64,000 bases of DNA from Branchinecta lynchi (taxonomy: Eukaryota; Arthropoda; Branchiopoda; Anostraca; Branchinectidae). How positions within the stretch are numbered: position 1 is the first letter of the stretch; every line of letters begins with the position of its first letter. Shown one piece after another: positions 20,501-32,366 of the stretch. The DNA lies in contig JAKZAP010000001.1 in NCBI GenBank assembly GCA_023053575.1, positions 21,222,533-21,286,532 of the forward strand. Reading direction: 5' to 3'. Below the pieces are notes generated by a model. The model made no database searches and was not told the origin of the DNA. It worked only from the letters and a program-made list of their open reading frames with translations. A program made the translations under genes and the position numbers.

Positions 20501-21110
20501 GCAAAAGTGATACAGCGGACCATCAATACGATGGCAATATGGCACTTGAACCGAAGACTTATGCCAAATTCAACAAAAAATTGGCTGGAAAATTGCAAAC
20601 AATTACTTAACAAGTGAGCAAGCGCTCAGAAGTGGAGTGTGAAAGTAAAATGTTGAACACATCTTGTATACAAACAGCGTTAGAACCAAGACATTTCACA
20701 TTACCAAAAACCAAAAAATATTGAAATAACCTATCTCAAATCATCCCAATTTAAAAGCTTTTAATGTAAACAAACCGTATTTAGAAATCCAAAGAAGATC
20801 TTTAAACTCTTGCAAGAACGGTCCGACATTTTAAACTTCTTTCCCATTAGCAAGGTAATAAAAAGTGTAATAAAACCAAATCATTTTATTGCCTGATAAC
20901 CCCTTTGTCAAAACTTCATTAAGAACTGCATATTATCGATCATATGACCAGTTTCCAACTGATCATTAGGGGTTACAAGTACGACGCGTGGTCTTATTTG
21001 TTGCTGTTACACCATAATCCGCATACATATATATCCACACGTATACAAGAGACGAACCTGAGACATGTCATAGACAAATTAACTCACGGAAAACCTGGGC
21101 CCAGCTACCC
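20500..21110. other. AT-rich spacer between satellite blocks
   Basis: No exon-like frame and no inverted ends. It contains GCAATATGGCACTTG near 20534, a fragment of the array end motif. Confidence 0.35.
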
Positions 21111-21263
21111 ATGAAAGGGGGGGGGGTCCATCAAATTGCATATCTAGACCTAAATATCCTCGACTGTACCAACTTAGAGTTTGATTCCAGTCGCGGGTCA
21201 AAAACTCTACTCATGGGCGAACTGGGCCTTCCGGCCAAGTGCCATATACCTATCAATTTTCCG

Positions 21264-21300
21264 TCGGTCGGTCGGTCTGTCTGTCGGTCGGTCGGTCGGT
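21264..21300 (+). repeat. CGGT/CTGT tetranucleotide run
   Basis: A GGTCGGTCGGTCTGTCTG..CGGT microsatellite lies at the left edge of the clear satellite array. Comparable GTCCGTCTGTCC runs sit near one end of GGGATCCC elements (35487, 53190, 61190). Confidence 0.75.
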
Positions 21301-22770
21301 CCGGTAATCTCGATTTAGGGTACTTCCAGATGTGCTCGGAAGATGAAACTTGGCAGGCGTATCAGGGACCCGACCAAACTGACTTGGAAAAAGTCACTCC
21401 CCCGGTTCGACCACCGTGGGGGAGTGGAGGGAAGGGGAAACCGGAATGTTGAGGCAAGCATAATTTCTTGACAGGTGTTTGGATCTAAATGAAACTTGAT
21501 ATGCGGTAAGAACACATGCCTCACATGTCCCATTTTACGTCCGAACCGAATCCGACAACTGCGGGGGGAGTTGGAGGGGGGTACCGGAAATATCATGGCA
21601 CGCTTAGAGTCGAAGGATTGGGATAAGACTTGGTGGGAAGAACAAGCACATATCCTTGGTACATCGTTGAGATAACCGGATCGGATCCGGGCACTGTGGG
21701 AGGGGGGGGGGGGGGCTGAATCCCGGAATTCCGGTTATCACGGGTTAAGGTACTTCCAGATGTGCTAGAATAATGAAACTTGGCATGCTTATCAGGGAAC
21801 CCGATCAAACTACTTGGAAGTAGTCACTTCCCCAATTCGACCATCGTGGGGGAGTGGAAGGAGGGAGAATCCGGAATACTGAAGCATGCGGAACTTTTGA
21901 ACGGGTGATCGGATTTGAATGAAACTTGATGTTTGGAAAGAACACCTGCCTCACATGTCCCATTTTACGTCCGGACCGGATCCGACAACTGTGAGGGGAG
22001 TTTGAGGGAGGGTAGCGGATATATCGTGACACGCTTAGAGTGGAGGGATCAGGATATAACTTTGTGGGAAGCGCAAGCACATATTCTTGATACATCTTTG
22101 ATATAACCAGATTGGACTCGGGCACTGTGGAGGGGGGGGGGGTAGATTCTGCGTCTCGGATTTCCGGTTATCACGGGTTAAGGTACTTCCAGATATGCTA
22201 AAACGATGAAACTTGGCAGACTTATCAGGGACCCGACCAGATTGACTTAAGACATTTCCCCAATCTGACCATCGGGGGGGGGGGGGAATCCGAGATCTTG
22301 AGGCAAGTATAACTTTCGAACGGGGCATCGGACACAAACGAAACTTGACAGCTGGAAAGAGCTCGTGAACGCACCATTTTGTGTCAGGACCGGATCTGAT
22401 AACTCTGGGAGGGGTGAGGAGAATTAGGGGGATCGGAAATCTCCGAACAGGCTTAGACTGGAGGGAACGGGATGAAGCTTGGTGAGAAGAACAAGGATAA
22501 GTTGTAAATCCATTTTTAACAGAAATGGACCGGATCGGCGCATCGTGGTGGTCTTGGAAGGGGTTTTCTGGAAATCCAGATGCACTTCGACGACGAAGTT
22601 TGGCTGATGTATTGTAGACCCGATCGGACTGACTTGGAAGCAGTAATTTCCCCGATCCGACTATCTTCGGGGGAGTGGGGAGAATTGGAATCCGGACTAC
22701 CAGAATTTCATGCATAACTTTTGAACGGTTGGTCGGATCCAAAGGAAACTTGACAGTTGACAAAAGGACA
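21301..22770 (+). repeat. ~430-bp satellite, three to four clear units
   Basis: The block TACTTCCAGATGTGCT recurs at 21321, 21751 and 22184 (periods 430 and 433). Each unit holds GAAACTTGGCA, GGGACCCGACC, a G-run with GTGGGGGAGTGG, TTTTGAACGG.., CATGTCCCATTTTACGTCC, GGATCCGACAACTG and a G-run of 9-14. Short sub-blocks (GATGAAACTTG, GGATCCG) recur within a unit. The long minus-strand open frames here (to 242 codons) arise from C-rich triplets, not genes. Confidence 0.85.
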
Positions 22771-22779
22771 TGTTTCTGA

Positions 22780-23545
22780 TCTTAGGAATACGTTCATAAC
22801 CCACTAAGGGCCCATGATCATTTGTACCTTATATCCTTAAGTATATGAATTTTAGCCCCCGTAAAGTGTGTATCTTCAAAATGAAAAAATACTTTTGACC
22901 AAAAAGATACATTTTCCTGATTCCCAAGGGCCTGTGATAATTTTTGCATGAAGGCTTTTGCTTACAAATAACTTTCCAACATATTTAAAGCTTCCGTACT
23001 TGGAGGATAAATATTCCCCAAGCTGACTGCGAATCATATTTGATAGTGCAAAACGGAGACGACAGCTAAATTTTATCGGAGCTTTATTTCGGCCCTTTTT
23101 GGCAAGGGTCCTCTTCAGGCTCAAAACCGGTCAAAGTTGGAAAATCGCAAATTCGATTTTTCTTTTTAAGAAACTAAACACTTTTTGGAAAAAGGGCCCA
23201 TGATCATCTGTGCCCCAACTATTTTGCTTCCAAATTCAGTTTGAACCCCTTAAAGTGCGCATCGTAGCCGCAAAATGCAAAAAAAATAATACTTTCGAGG
23301 GAGCGATATGCTTTCGTGAGCCAAGGGTCCATGATCATTTCTGTATCGGTGCATTTGCTTACAAAACGGATTCCTAGCCCCCTTAAATTGCGCATAGTGA
23401 CCGCAAATTACATGGCATATTTTTACTAAACCATACATTTTCATGAATCCGAAAGGTCCATAATTGTCTGTTCCTCAACACAGCAAGAATCTTAGCTGTT
23501 ACTATTACCTACTGCGTATGCTTGCAAGTGTTATATGAGCTTACA
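22780..23545 (+). repeat. ~150-bp tandem array ending in a short hairpin
   Basis: Degenerate units contain GGGCCCATGATCATTT, TTGCTTACAAA, CCCTTAAAGTGCGCAT and AAAATGCAAAAAA. The array ends TGCTTGCAAGTGTTATATGA, then GCTTACAGCTCTTGTTG, where GAGCTTACAGCTC is a hairpin. The same array and end occur at 48665-49215, again just after satellite sequence. The end hairpin fits the 3' end of a Helitron/Helentron-type non-autonomous element, which is inference. Confidence 0.7.
23080..23125 (-). ncRNA. Hammerhead-like core inside the array
   Basis: The minus strand reads CTGAAGA, stem II (GGACCC..AAAGGGCC), then GAAA at 23090-23087. The CUGAnGA and GAAA boxes are intact. The cleavage triplet and closing helices cannot be confirmed by eye. 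Related to the copies at 15.6 and 60.5 kb. Confidence 0.45.
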
Positions 23546-23551
23546 GCTCTT

Positions 23552-23917
23552 GTTGTTTGTCGGGGGGACTCACTCCTCGTATTCTTGCGAGTCCCCACGG
23601 ACGGGAAATGCTCCGATTATCATCACCATCACCAAAAAGGACTCTCTTTCAGATTCAGAGGGGAATCAATTTTTTTTGGTATTAGTGCAATGTAAAATTA
23701 TTTACAAAGAATCAGAATAAACAAAACCAAAAATAAAGTGGATCCAGACTAATTTCGTCAACTGCGTTTTTTTTTGGGACCGCGATCAATTTTAGAAGCA
23801 TTCCCCGTGTTCTCGTTGTTTTCCGTAGGAGGAGTCCGCGTGGAGTGACTCCCTCTATTCTCGCCGTTCCCTTTGATTCCCTGAGGAGTCCTCGGGAAAC
23901 GGCGAGAATACGCCTCT
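23552..23917 (-). mobile_element. GGCGTATTCTCGCC MITE, copy 4 (inverted, one end lost)
   Basis: It runs from GGGACTCACTCCTCGTATTC to GGCGAGAATACGCC. The first ~25 bp of the other end are replaced by the terminal motif of the ~150-bp array (AGCTCTTGTTGTTTGTCG), so its junction with that array is the breakpoint. Confidence 0.7.
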
Positions 23918-23919
23918 AA

Positions 23920-24660
23920 TCCTAAAATCTTGTCGAATTCTGACAACGCTGCGCTACAATGTTAATCTCATGCAGAGCTCATCACAAGAGCACAATCCTG
24001 CCAATTGGTTGCTCGGTGGTTGGCATATTCCAGTTTAGCCCCTCGCAACCTGTCGGATGATTTGATGGAAGTTGGGATCTAGAGGCAATAGTGATGCACA
24101 AACGTTGAAAACAAAAATACCGCCCCAGAGCTGGCAATCTATTTGTTTATAAATCTTCATCATACTGTACCATTTGTTAGTGCGCGCCCAAAGAAGGCAA
24201 AAGGTTTCGTAGGTCTGACCAAGTTTGAACCCGGAAACTCTCGCACCCGAACCCGAAGCGAGAAGTTCAGGAACGACCAATCACGTAGCTTTTATTTCCT
24301 CTAATAAGTTTGACCTTTCATTTTCAGTAGCCTATTTGATTATATTAATCAGTTTTGTTATAATTTCGTGTTTTCCTTTCCTATTTACTTTGGATTTCGA
24401 CCCGTAACTTCTTGGTGCGGAAGATTATGACCCTTGGTATTTCTAAACAAAGGGTCTGACAGAAGAAAAGATAAGAAACGAAAACCGAAATGCCACGTTA
24501 GGGCAAAGAGCTTTCTTATTACAATTGAGTCGAGGTACGGTCCTGTGGGCTTTAACTTGGGGCTTTTGGGGTCCCTGACAGTGACCGGATCCAGTCCGGG
24601 TATAGGAGTGACACATTTCCGTGATATGATCGATCTGCTTACCGGCATTCTTCTCGATCC
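23920..24660. other. Unassigned DNA
   Basis: Open stretches at 24035-24280 (minus) and 24434-24694 (plus) lack splice or family support. Nothing else is identified. Confidence 0.3.
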
Positions 24661-24664
24661 CTTT

Positions 24665-24969
24665 GAACGCGTTCCACCTTTCTATCAGTCGTGACTATTA
24701 GTTACTATTTCCTTTCCATCCTCACGAAAATTTACTACGCTGACCGTTCCAACCTTTTCGAAATAGTAACTATTTGCTCACCATGCTCGTGAGCGTAGTA
24801 AGCTAAGTATATCTGTAACGTAACTAAGCATTCCTGTAACATGATTGATCGGATTCGCCGTTGTCGATATTCTGCTGGAAAATAGAAAAATCGTTACAGC
24901 CTTGACGGCAAAAAGCTAGAATTCGTGACGTCATGCGTCGTAACTATGGTGAGTAGGGTGGAAACGCTC
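24665..24969 (-). mobile_element. Foldback-type MITE, copy D (inverted, older)
   Basis: Ends GAACGCGTTCCACC and GGTGGAAACGCTC, flanked by TTT on both sides. Internal order matches copies A-C in reverse (CTATTTTCCAGC, GTTCCAACC, ATAGTAAC). The frame that is open in copies A-C is closed by a stop part-way, consistent with an older or unconstrained copy. Confidence 0.72.
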
Positions 24970-25361
24970 TTTAATCCTTCAGTGCGTACGCGTGCCACAA
25001 GATTTCCGGACCCCTTCCAACTCACCCACGTTGGCCTTTTCCGGTGCAAATATTCAAATGGCACATCCACGGCTTATGGTCGTTCTGCTTACCAGCTATT
25101 GTCTAATTTGTGCTTGCGCATCCACATTCCACAAGGTATGATGAGCCCCAGATTTGGGGATCTGGAATGGTGCAGAGAGGCTGAAGAATGGTGCAGTGGA
25201 GAGGCACAATAAGTATAAATGGATGGAATGGGAAGAAAGGGAAGGGTGATTGTCAATTGTGACTGGGAGACAATAAAATATATGAGAGAACACCTAGGAT
25301 ATTGTTGAAGAATAGTAAAAGTACCAACCGTCATTATCATGAAAAGCGAGAAGGATTGACT

Positions 25362-25478
25362 TAACTGTGCGGAAGCCCCAGATATTATATCTGTGATTCT
25401 GGAAAGTGAAGCCTGGCTATTAACTGTGCGGAAGCACCAGATAATATATCTGTGATTCTGGAAAGTGAAGCCTGGCTT
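25362..25478 (+). repeat. 59-bp tandem duplication
   Basis: Two copies of TAACTGTGCGGAAGC..CCAG..TATATCTGTGATTCTGG.. start at 25362 and 25421 with few differences, so this is a recent local duplication. Confidence 0.85.
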
Positions 25479-25479
25479 T

Positions 25480-26520
25480 ATGCCCTTTAGGCTGACATAA
25501 AAACGGTTGGTGTAATGGTACTTAAGCAGCAAGTTAAGCTGCAAGAAGCCGAAAAGACGGAATAGACGTAAGAAGCGGAATTTGACAATTCTGGGCTTGA
25601 TGATTTCGGCGAGGACTTTGCACTGGCAACAGTAGTTTGTACAGAATTATTCAGCTTAAAGGCGCAAAGTTTCTATAAAAAAAATTTGCTTTTCCGTGTA
25701 CACTGTACAAAGTTTTTCTGTAAAAAGGTTAAAGTTAACTGCAGTATTTGCTACTCGGATTATTCTTATCTCTACGCAGATAAGTTTAATACTAAACAAA
25801 GATAAGATGAATCCGAGTAGTATTCAATCTTGGTACGGAGGAGCTTTTTACAGTGTATTCATTTGCTTGTGCATTCTTGTGAAGGTTTGACTAGTATTTT
25901 CAGCAACCATACGGATGAAAAAATGTCTTACATACTTATATATTTTCTTACATTGCACTGTCCATGATGTGTCCATCCATAAAGATCCGCGTGTTACGCG
26001 AAGCGGAAATTTTTGGAAATTTTACAAATTTCTTGGCCAGTGGTTTTGGTACTTTTTTTTCGGAAGCGTTCGTAAGTGGCAACGCTGGTTCTGCTCCGTT
26101 GTTGTTTTGTTTGATGCAAAGATCGGTTTGATGAATCATTTCATTGCCTGAATTCTGTTGGATAGATTGATAAACTGGGACCAGAATCAGTTGAGGTCAG
26201 GTGAGGTCAGGATCTAGTCAGGTAAGTAAAGTCTTTAGATGAATATTTTGATGTTAAAGTGTCATATTGTATTTTTTTAACCAGCCAGTGAGCGTAGTCT
26301 CTTCCTTTATAGTGTGACGCAAGTGCATGTATGGTCAGCCGTGTTGACCGAGAACGCCAAGTAACCAACCAACCAAGTAAAGTCTAGCCTACTGTACTGC
26401 AGGCAGCTGCGTTACTAGCCAAAATATTTGGAAGGGGGGCAAGCAGGCAGGTTTTTTGTCTACATCAGTTTTATCTCTACATACTTGAATTGAGGAAGTT
26501 TTTACTTATTTGTTTTGAAG
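25480..26520. other. Unassigned AT-rich intergenic DNA
   Basis: A short inverted pair ACTCGGAT..TTCTTATC / GATAAG..ATCCGAGT lies at 25752-25822. No coding evidence is seen; the tandem GAGGTCAGGTGAGGTCAG near 26192 is minor. Confidence 0.3.
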
Positions 26521-26529
26521 TTATTTTGC

Positions 26530-27530
26530 TGCTAAACTTGAATTTCCCACAAGAATGGAACCACAAAATTCTTGTTGGTCACAGAAACGCACTTGTATAG
26601 GTCAGAAGTTGTGGCATGGGCCACACAAAAGTTTGCGGAAACACCCTTTTCGAGCCACAGTCGACCCACTAACTGGTTGTGGGAGCATGGAAAGACGCTG
26701 TAGATAGAGGTAGGCCCATGGCCGTAAACAGGCTTGTGGGGGGGAGCTAGGGGGTTCAACCCAGTCAACCACAAAAATGATTTTTGGCTTAACCTATAGC
26801 TAACGCTGGATACCCTATGCCAAATGCTGGATAGCTGTTGGTACCCTAACCCTGACCTACCTCACTAGCCTAGAGGTGAATTCTGATTGGTTGAATTCTC
26901 AGCTTCACTCAAATGATCAATATTTTATTGGTTCCCAGTATCCAGCATTTGGCATAAGGCCTTTTTCTGCAACATAATCATCACAATTGTGGGCCACACA
27001 CTTCTGAGTGTTTGTTACAGAAACACGAATGTGTGCCACACAGACAAGCCACAAGTAGAAACTAGCGGAAACACCTTTTTGTCTATATTTTGACGGTAAT
27101 TTCAAATATCTTAAAATAAAAATAAAATTCAAGTAAAACATTATTAAATAGAACTCCAGGCTTATTTCCTTACCATTCAGTACAAAAGGCATCCTCAGTT
27201 TGAGTCTACATGCTTGAAAAAGTGGTTAACTTAATTTTTTAGACACTATTTGCTGCTGAATTTGAATTTCCCACCAGAATCAAGCCATGAAATCGACGAT
27301 CACCTCGCCAGTTTATTTGTCGAATTTGAGCCACGAAAATCCTGTTGGCCGCGGAAACACACTTGTGGGCCGCACAAAAGAATGTAGAAACACTCTTTTT
27401 GAGCTGTAGTCGACCCACAGAAAAACGCCTATAGTGTATCCAGCGTCAGGCATAGGGTATAACAAACGTTAGATATACCCAGAGTTTGGCATAGGCTTTC
27501 CCAAAATCAGGGGTTTGTGGTAGACTCGTT
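26530..27530 (+). repeat. Two copies of a dispersed repeat plus the ATCCAGCGTTTGGCAT family
   Basis: The block TTGAATTTCCCAC..GAA.., TTGTTGGTCACAG, ..GGAAACACCCTTTT and CAGTCGACCCAC occurs at 26535-26670 and 27245-27420. The preceding block (27050-27230) and this one together match 38700-39120. Inverted and direct ATCCAGCGTTTGGCAT motifs lie at 26790-26960 and 27425-27520. Not coding. Confidence 0.55.
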
Positions 27531-27974
27531 CAACCCAGGTACAACCTCCCCCCAAAACATACAAAAATATTTGTTTTTATAGGCTTTAATCTCTGATCCA
27601 TGTCTTTTTGGTCCGATCTATTGTCACCCAAATTCCTGGATATAGACCTGGGTAGGCCTATGCTTATTTGGATGTCTAAAGTAGCCTGATAGTGGACTTT
27701 CACCAAAGAATTCCATTTCCTCCATTTGCCTTTGTTTCTTCTTTCAAAGCATTCATATATTGGCATCTAGCAGCTGCCCAGCGGCTGCCTATTGCAGGCT
27801 GGCTGTTGGTCCCAAATTATGCAATTTCAATAGGTAACGCATACATCAGTATTGTTACTAATAACTATTACAAAAATTTAGTTTAATACCCAAAGCCAAT
27901 AAAACACGTTACAAATGCAACAAAATTTGCGTACTATTACGTCAGTAACTGGAGCAAGCCATACCAGTCGATGT

Positions 27975-29130
27975 TGCACTACCAGACCAGGCAAAAGCAT
28001 TTGACAAGGTTAGCAACTGGAGGTTGCGCATCAAGGTTGATGCATGCTCTATTCACCCACAAGTTGCGGATTGGGTGCAGAACTTCCTGACTGGATGTAA
28101 GCAAAGAGTCTGTGTCTTTGGGACGGGAGGTGAGGAGGTCCTATCATCAGAAGTTGCAGTACTTAGTGGAGTACCGCAAGGGACAGTTCTAGGACCAACT
28201 CTCTTCAACATCTACATCAACGATGCCCGTCAGCTGCTAAAGAACCCCTTACCGCAATACGCAGATGATTCTAAGCTAATTGCCAACGCTCTGACAAACA
28301 CCCTTCAAGAGGATCTGGACACTATTCTAGCTGACTGGTCAGTGACTGGAAACTGGAGTTCAACCCTGACAAATGCGGTATACTCCACTTCGGACACAAT
28401 AATCCAAAACGACAGTACCACATGAGAAGACCGGATCAGGCCCCCCAGTTCCAATCCCACCCACCTCAGAAGAGCGAGACCTCGGAGTCATTGTAGATGA
28501 TCAACTGAAGTTTCATTCCCACACCAAAGAGGTGGTGGCAAGCGCCGATCGGACTCTAGGGATGATCAAACGCTCAATTACATCTCGCAAACCAGTTATG
28601 ATGAAGCTATACAAAGCTTGATCAGACCCAAATTGGAGAGCGGTAACGCCCTTGCCTCGCCCTTCTACAAACATGACAAGAAGCTCATCGAAGGCGTCCA
28701 GAGGCGAGCCGCAAAATCCATTCGTGGCCTCAAAACACTGCCGGATGAACAGCGGCAGCAGAAACTAAAACTCCCAACAGTAACTTACCGGCGGAAGAGG
28801 GGAGACATGCTACTTGTCTTCAAACTACTCAACTCTAATTGTCTCCCTTCCCTCTTCGCTCCTGACAGCAATTCACGGACTAGGGGCCACTCCCGGAAGC
28901 TGTTCCGAAGATCCTGCTCCTCTCGTGTTCGCCAGCACTTCTTCAGCAATCGTGCTGTTCCTTTGTGGAACGGCCTGTCTGATTCAGCTGCGGCTAGCGA
29001 AACACCTGATGGGTTGAAAAAGCGACTCGACGAGGACTGGTGTGCGTAACCGTGGAAAGTGTACTGGAGTGCCCTAGAAACAGTGACCCGGAAATAAATG
29101 TACACCATCATCAACCGCAAGCGACTCATC
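27975..29130 (+). pseudogene. CR1/Jockey-type LINE reverse transcriptase, 5'-truncated and frameshifted
   Basis: Reading starts at AKAFDKV (motif A, catalytic Asp). It continues through SGVPQGTVLGPTLFNIYIND (motif B), then YADDSKL with the catalytic Asp pair at about 28259-28276. The frame then shifts (FNPDKCGILHFGH near 28350), resumes as RDLGVIVDDQLKFHSH, meets a stop near 28620, and runs as the thumb and C-terminal region from 28618 to 29049 (RPKLESGNALASPFY, RRKRGDMLLVFKLLNSN, FFSNRAVPLWNGL). Endonuclease and most of the fingers are missing. At least two frameshifts and a nonsense codon make it inactive. Catalytic motifs look unmutated, suggesting moderate age. Confidence 0.88.
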
Positions 29131-29139
29131 GGGATTCAA

Positions 29140-29815
29140 CATCCTTATTGCTTGCAAGTGCAATTTAAGGTAATTTTTAAGGTAACGCTGAAAATGTCTG
29201 CAAATCTGGCAAGGTGTTAATCGTAGTATCGACCATCCTGCCTGACTAATGTAAAGTGCCCTTAATAAGAAAATATTACATATCGGTTAATTGGAGGATG
29301 GGGGATTGGCTAGGGTGGTCGTGATGGGGGGAGACGGCGGAGCCCCCCACCCCCAATGTTTGTCTGCCAGTAGGTATATAATAGATGAGTCGGCGCGAAG
29401 CTCCACAATATTTCGTAAAACAGTTGATTTTTCTTCAAGGCGTCGGTTTTTCGTAAAAATAGTCGTTTTTTTCCTTAAAAACAGTCGTGCAAGAACAGTT
29501 GGTAAAACTGACCAGTCAGTCGGTAAATACCTTGCCCCCCCCCCCCCCCAAACGTTTCGGCTAGTTACGCCTATGGGCTTATCAGTAATTTTTTTGGCAT
29601 TTCCGACCACTGTTAAATGAGCTGAAGAATTTCTGGACTACGAGAAGGAATATCTGGAGGAAAATCGTAAAAACGAAGCATAGGGCTCAATCGTTCCGAA
29701 CTTCTGTCTTAGCAGTCCTAAGACTGTTGTTGACTGTCGAAAAAAAGTCAGTTCGCCGGACCTTACAGATTCGGTAAAAATTAAGACTATGTACACGCTA
29801 CCAAAAAGTCACTTC
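29140..29815. other. Unassigned DNA with G/C homopolymer runs
   Basis: The 29290-29620 section has overlapping open stretches on both strands bounded by GGGGGG and a run of about 14 C near 29537. No motif is recognised; possibly the edge of a small repeat. Confidence 0.3.
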
Positions 29816-29817
29816 CG

Positions 29818-30804
29818 TTTTTGGGATCCCAAAACGTAAGTGGAGGGATATACCTATGACATCGCAAAAATGTCCGTCTGTTTGTGAGCACGATAACTCT
29901 CGAAGGGAATGAGATATTTTGATGAAACTCGGTGTGAGGATTCAATGGATCAAGGGTGAGGTCAAGTTCGTAGATGGGCTATGTAGCTCTGCAAATTAAG
30001 GGACAAACAAAATATATTTAAACAGCTAATGTGATAGTCGATTATGGGGTAAGAAGGCATGCTGAGCACGATAGTGAAAACCGTTTTCTCGCCAGACAAG
30101 TAGTTCGTCCGGAATCCGGCAAAACCGGAAAAATGGTTAAAAGTAAAAGATTTATTTGAAGTTGATTAAGTGGTCGATTTAGAGGTAAGAAGACATTCTG
30201 AACACGGGGGTGAAAGCCATTTTCTCGCCGAACAAGTATTTCGTCCGAAATCCGATGAAAACCGGAAAGTTGGTTAAAAGTAAAAGTTTCATTTGAAGTT
30301 GATTAAATGTTCGATTGAGGGGTAAAAAACATGCTGAACACGATGGTGAAAACCATTTTCTCGCCGGACAACTAGTTAGCCCGGAATCCGGCCAAAACCG
30401 GAAAATTTGTTAAAAGCAAAAGTTCGATTAGATGACAGATTAAGGGGTAAGAAGAGAGGCTGAGTCTGTATATGACAATCATTTTTTACCCGGACATTTA
30501 ATTAGTCCGGGATCCGGCTGTAACCTGAATTTTTTTTAAGTCAAACTTTTATTCAAAGCTGATTAGATATTTTCTGAATTTTCTTTTTTTGTTGGACTTT
30601 GGGGCGAAACCGGAAACTTGGCAGAAGTAAAGCAGGAAGTCTCGGTCAGTATCGTCAAAATAGATATGGCCTATAGAGGTATATCTGAACTTGGTTTTCT
30701 CTGATCATTAGCCTGGCAAAGACTGGATCTGGCGAAGACAAGACCCGATTGTCTGAATCAAATATTAGATTTTTGGGATCCCATTGACACCTTTGGTCTT
30801 GTTT
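29818..30804 (-). mobile_element. GGGATCCC-family element, copy 3, complete
   Basis: It begins TTTTTGGGATCCCAAAACG, then the conserved block (GTGGAGGGATA, GATAACTCTCGAAGGGAATG, GATATTTTGATGAAACT, GTCAAGTTCGTAGATGGG). About five ~137-bp units follow (AGTTGATTAGATG, GGGGTAAGAAGACATGCTGA, CCATTTTCTCGCCGGACAAG, CCGGAATCCGGC..AACCGGAAA). It ends GGGATCCCATTGACACC..TTTGGTCTTGTTT. No coding capacity. A good reference copy. Confidence 0.85.
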
Positions 30805-31164
30805 GTTACGTTGAAAACGCGTGTTTTTTGGAGCCGTGCACTGAAACCCTTCAAAGGAAATCCCTGGCCTTTGACATAGAGTAAAAAACGAGTCCTCCAA
30901 GTTGAGAATCGATGATGCTACAGCCTTTCTAAGCGTTCAAAACGTTACGTAGGTAACGATGGAGTTGCCCTTTAGTAATTCGAGCATGGATAGGCCACCT
31001 CTCCTAAAAATCAAATGCCTGAGTGTCCCATAGGCTAGGTGCCAAAGCTAAAAGTCACATTCTGTTGGTTTTCATCAGAAATGTACAGAGGTTTCCACAG
31101 TAGTTTTCCTGCTCCAGCAAGAGCATCATTTAGGGGGACAGGGCAAGGAAAGGGGGCAGCTGCT

Positions 31165-31385
31165 CCCCCCCCCCGTAACTATTCAAGGGGGCACAGGTTT
31201 ACACATGGAAACCTAGTATAACGTATACTCATTATATAAAACTCATATGCATGTATACCCCCTATTCCCCGGTGCCCCCTCGTAACTTTCCAAGGGGACT
31301 CAGATTTACCCATGGAAACTTAGTGCAACCTGTACGCATTATATAAAACACATATGCATGTATACCCCTTATTCTCCAGAGGGAG
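31165..31385 (+). repeat. 107-bp tandem duplication
   Basis: GTAACT..TCAAGGGG, ..TTTAC.CATGGAAAC and CATTATATAAAAC.CATATG recur at 31175 and 31282. Two units about 85 percent alike. Confidence 0.75.
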
Positions 31386-31899
31386 GGACACCAGTATACA
31401 ACAATTTCAAGGTCAAAAGGAAATCCTGTTTTGTTTAGTTACCAAAGTACTATATATGGTAAACCTACTCCTTTATGTAAGCTAAAGATTCCAGAGTACG
31501 GTACTGTCGCTCATCTAATGCCATCATAGATAGCAACAGACAGTCCACAACTAGAAGAAATAAAAGAAAACACATGGGTCAGAATATTCCACGTTTTTGT
31601 AAGAACCCAAATCTTGCACTCTAAGACCCCCCCCCCCCACCACCATAAGAGTCTGAATTAACATGCCTGGTGCAGGAAGAAATATAGGGATCGCGAAGCT
31701 ACTGACAGGGCCTTGAAGTTTGTTGGTAAAAGCCTGCTGAACCTGGATGAAAGTACAAACAAAGGTATCTCTGAAACACTCACCTGCTCCACTTGTCAAA
31801 ATTATGTCCATACATTAACCGAGAAGTTCAAATTTCAAGATGCAAGTGTTACCCTTTTGAATGTTTCCTCGTCGCTTATAAAAAATCATGGACAACAAG

Positions 31900-32056
31900 G
31901 ACCAACCAGCGCACAACGTTATCCACTGCTTCCTGGCCGAAGATTGAAAAGGAAGTTTCTTTGTCTGTGTTTTCATGTGTTTTATTTATTTTCTTTTATT
32001 TACTCCGCTTTTTCAAATGGCGGGTTATAAATAAATTACTTACTTACTTACTACTC
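31900..32056 (+). repeat. Probable retrotransposon 3' tail with (TTAC)n
   Basis: The stretch ends GGCGGGTTATAAATAAATTACTTACTTACTTACTA. Short 3' microsatellites of this kind mark LINE or SINE insertions. It lies just upstream of the first coding exon of the plus-strand gene. Confidence 0.4.
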
Positions 32057-32213
32057 AGGCTGGTAGGCTACAGGGTTTGTACACGTAATATTGGCTGGCC
32101 AGTTCCACATAGCTGCTGCTGCTAAATGTGACTAAACAAAGTTGTTGCCTTTGAATTTAATCGTTGTTTTATTTTTGTAGTGGCATACTTTTAGATTTTC
32201 TTCTCATTTGCAG

Positions 32214-32366
32214 GCTGGGAGATGTCTCTCACTGAGCTTTTACCTCAGACACCATCGGTGACATCGTCGAAGACCAGCTTGCTGTTTGATTTTGATGTGA
32301 ATGATCCAGACTTTGGCTCGGTGAAAGACCTGCCTACCACATGCTCTGGAGCTTTCAAACTAGTTG
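32214..32366 (+). CDS. Exon 1 (first coding exon) of the cysteine-rich protein gene
   Basis: A pyrimidine-rich acceptor TTCTCATTTGCAG ends at 32213. Eight bases later the ATG at 32222 begins 48 codons plus one base, ending at the donor GTAAGA (32367). The presence of an acceptor before the ATG implies at least one upstream non-coding exon, which I could not locate. Phase 1. Confidence 0.8.

Noticed and set aside
22035..22763. 242-codon minus-strand frame, the longest in the window
   Set aside because: It runs through repeated ~430-bp satellite units; its proline- and serine-rich text repeats with the unit, so it is a composition artefact.
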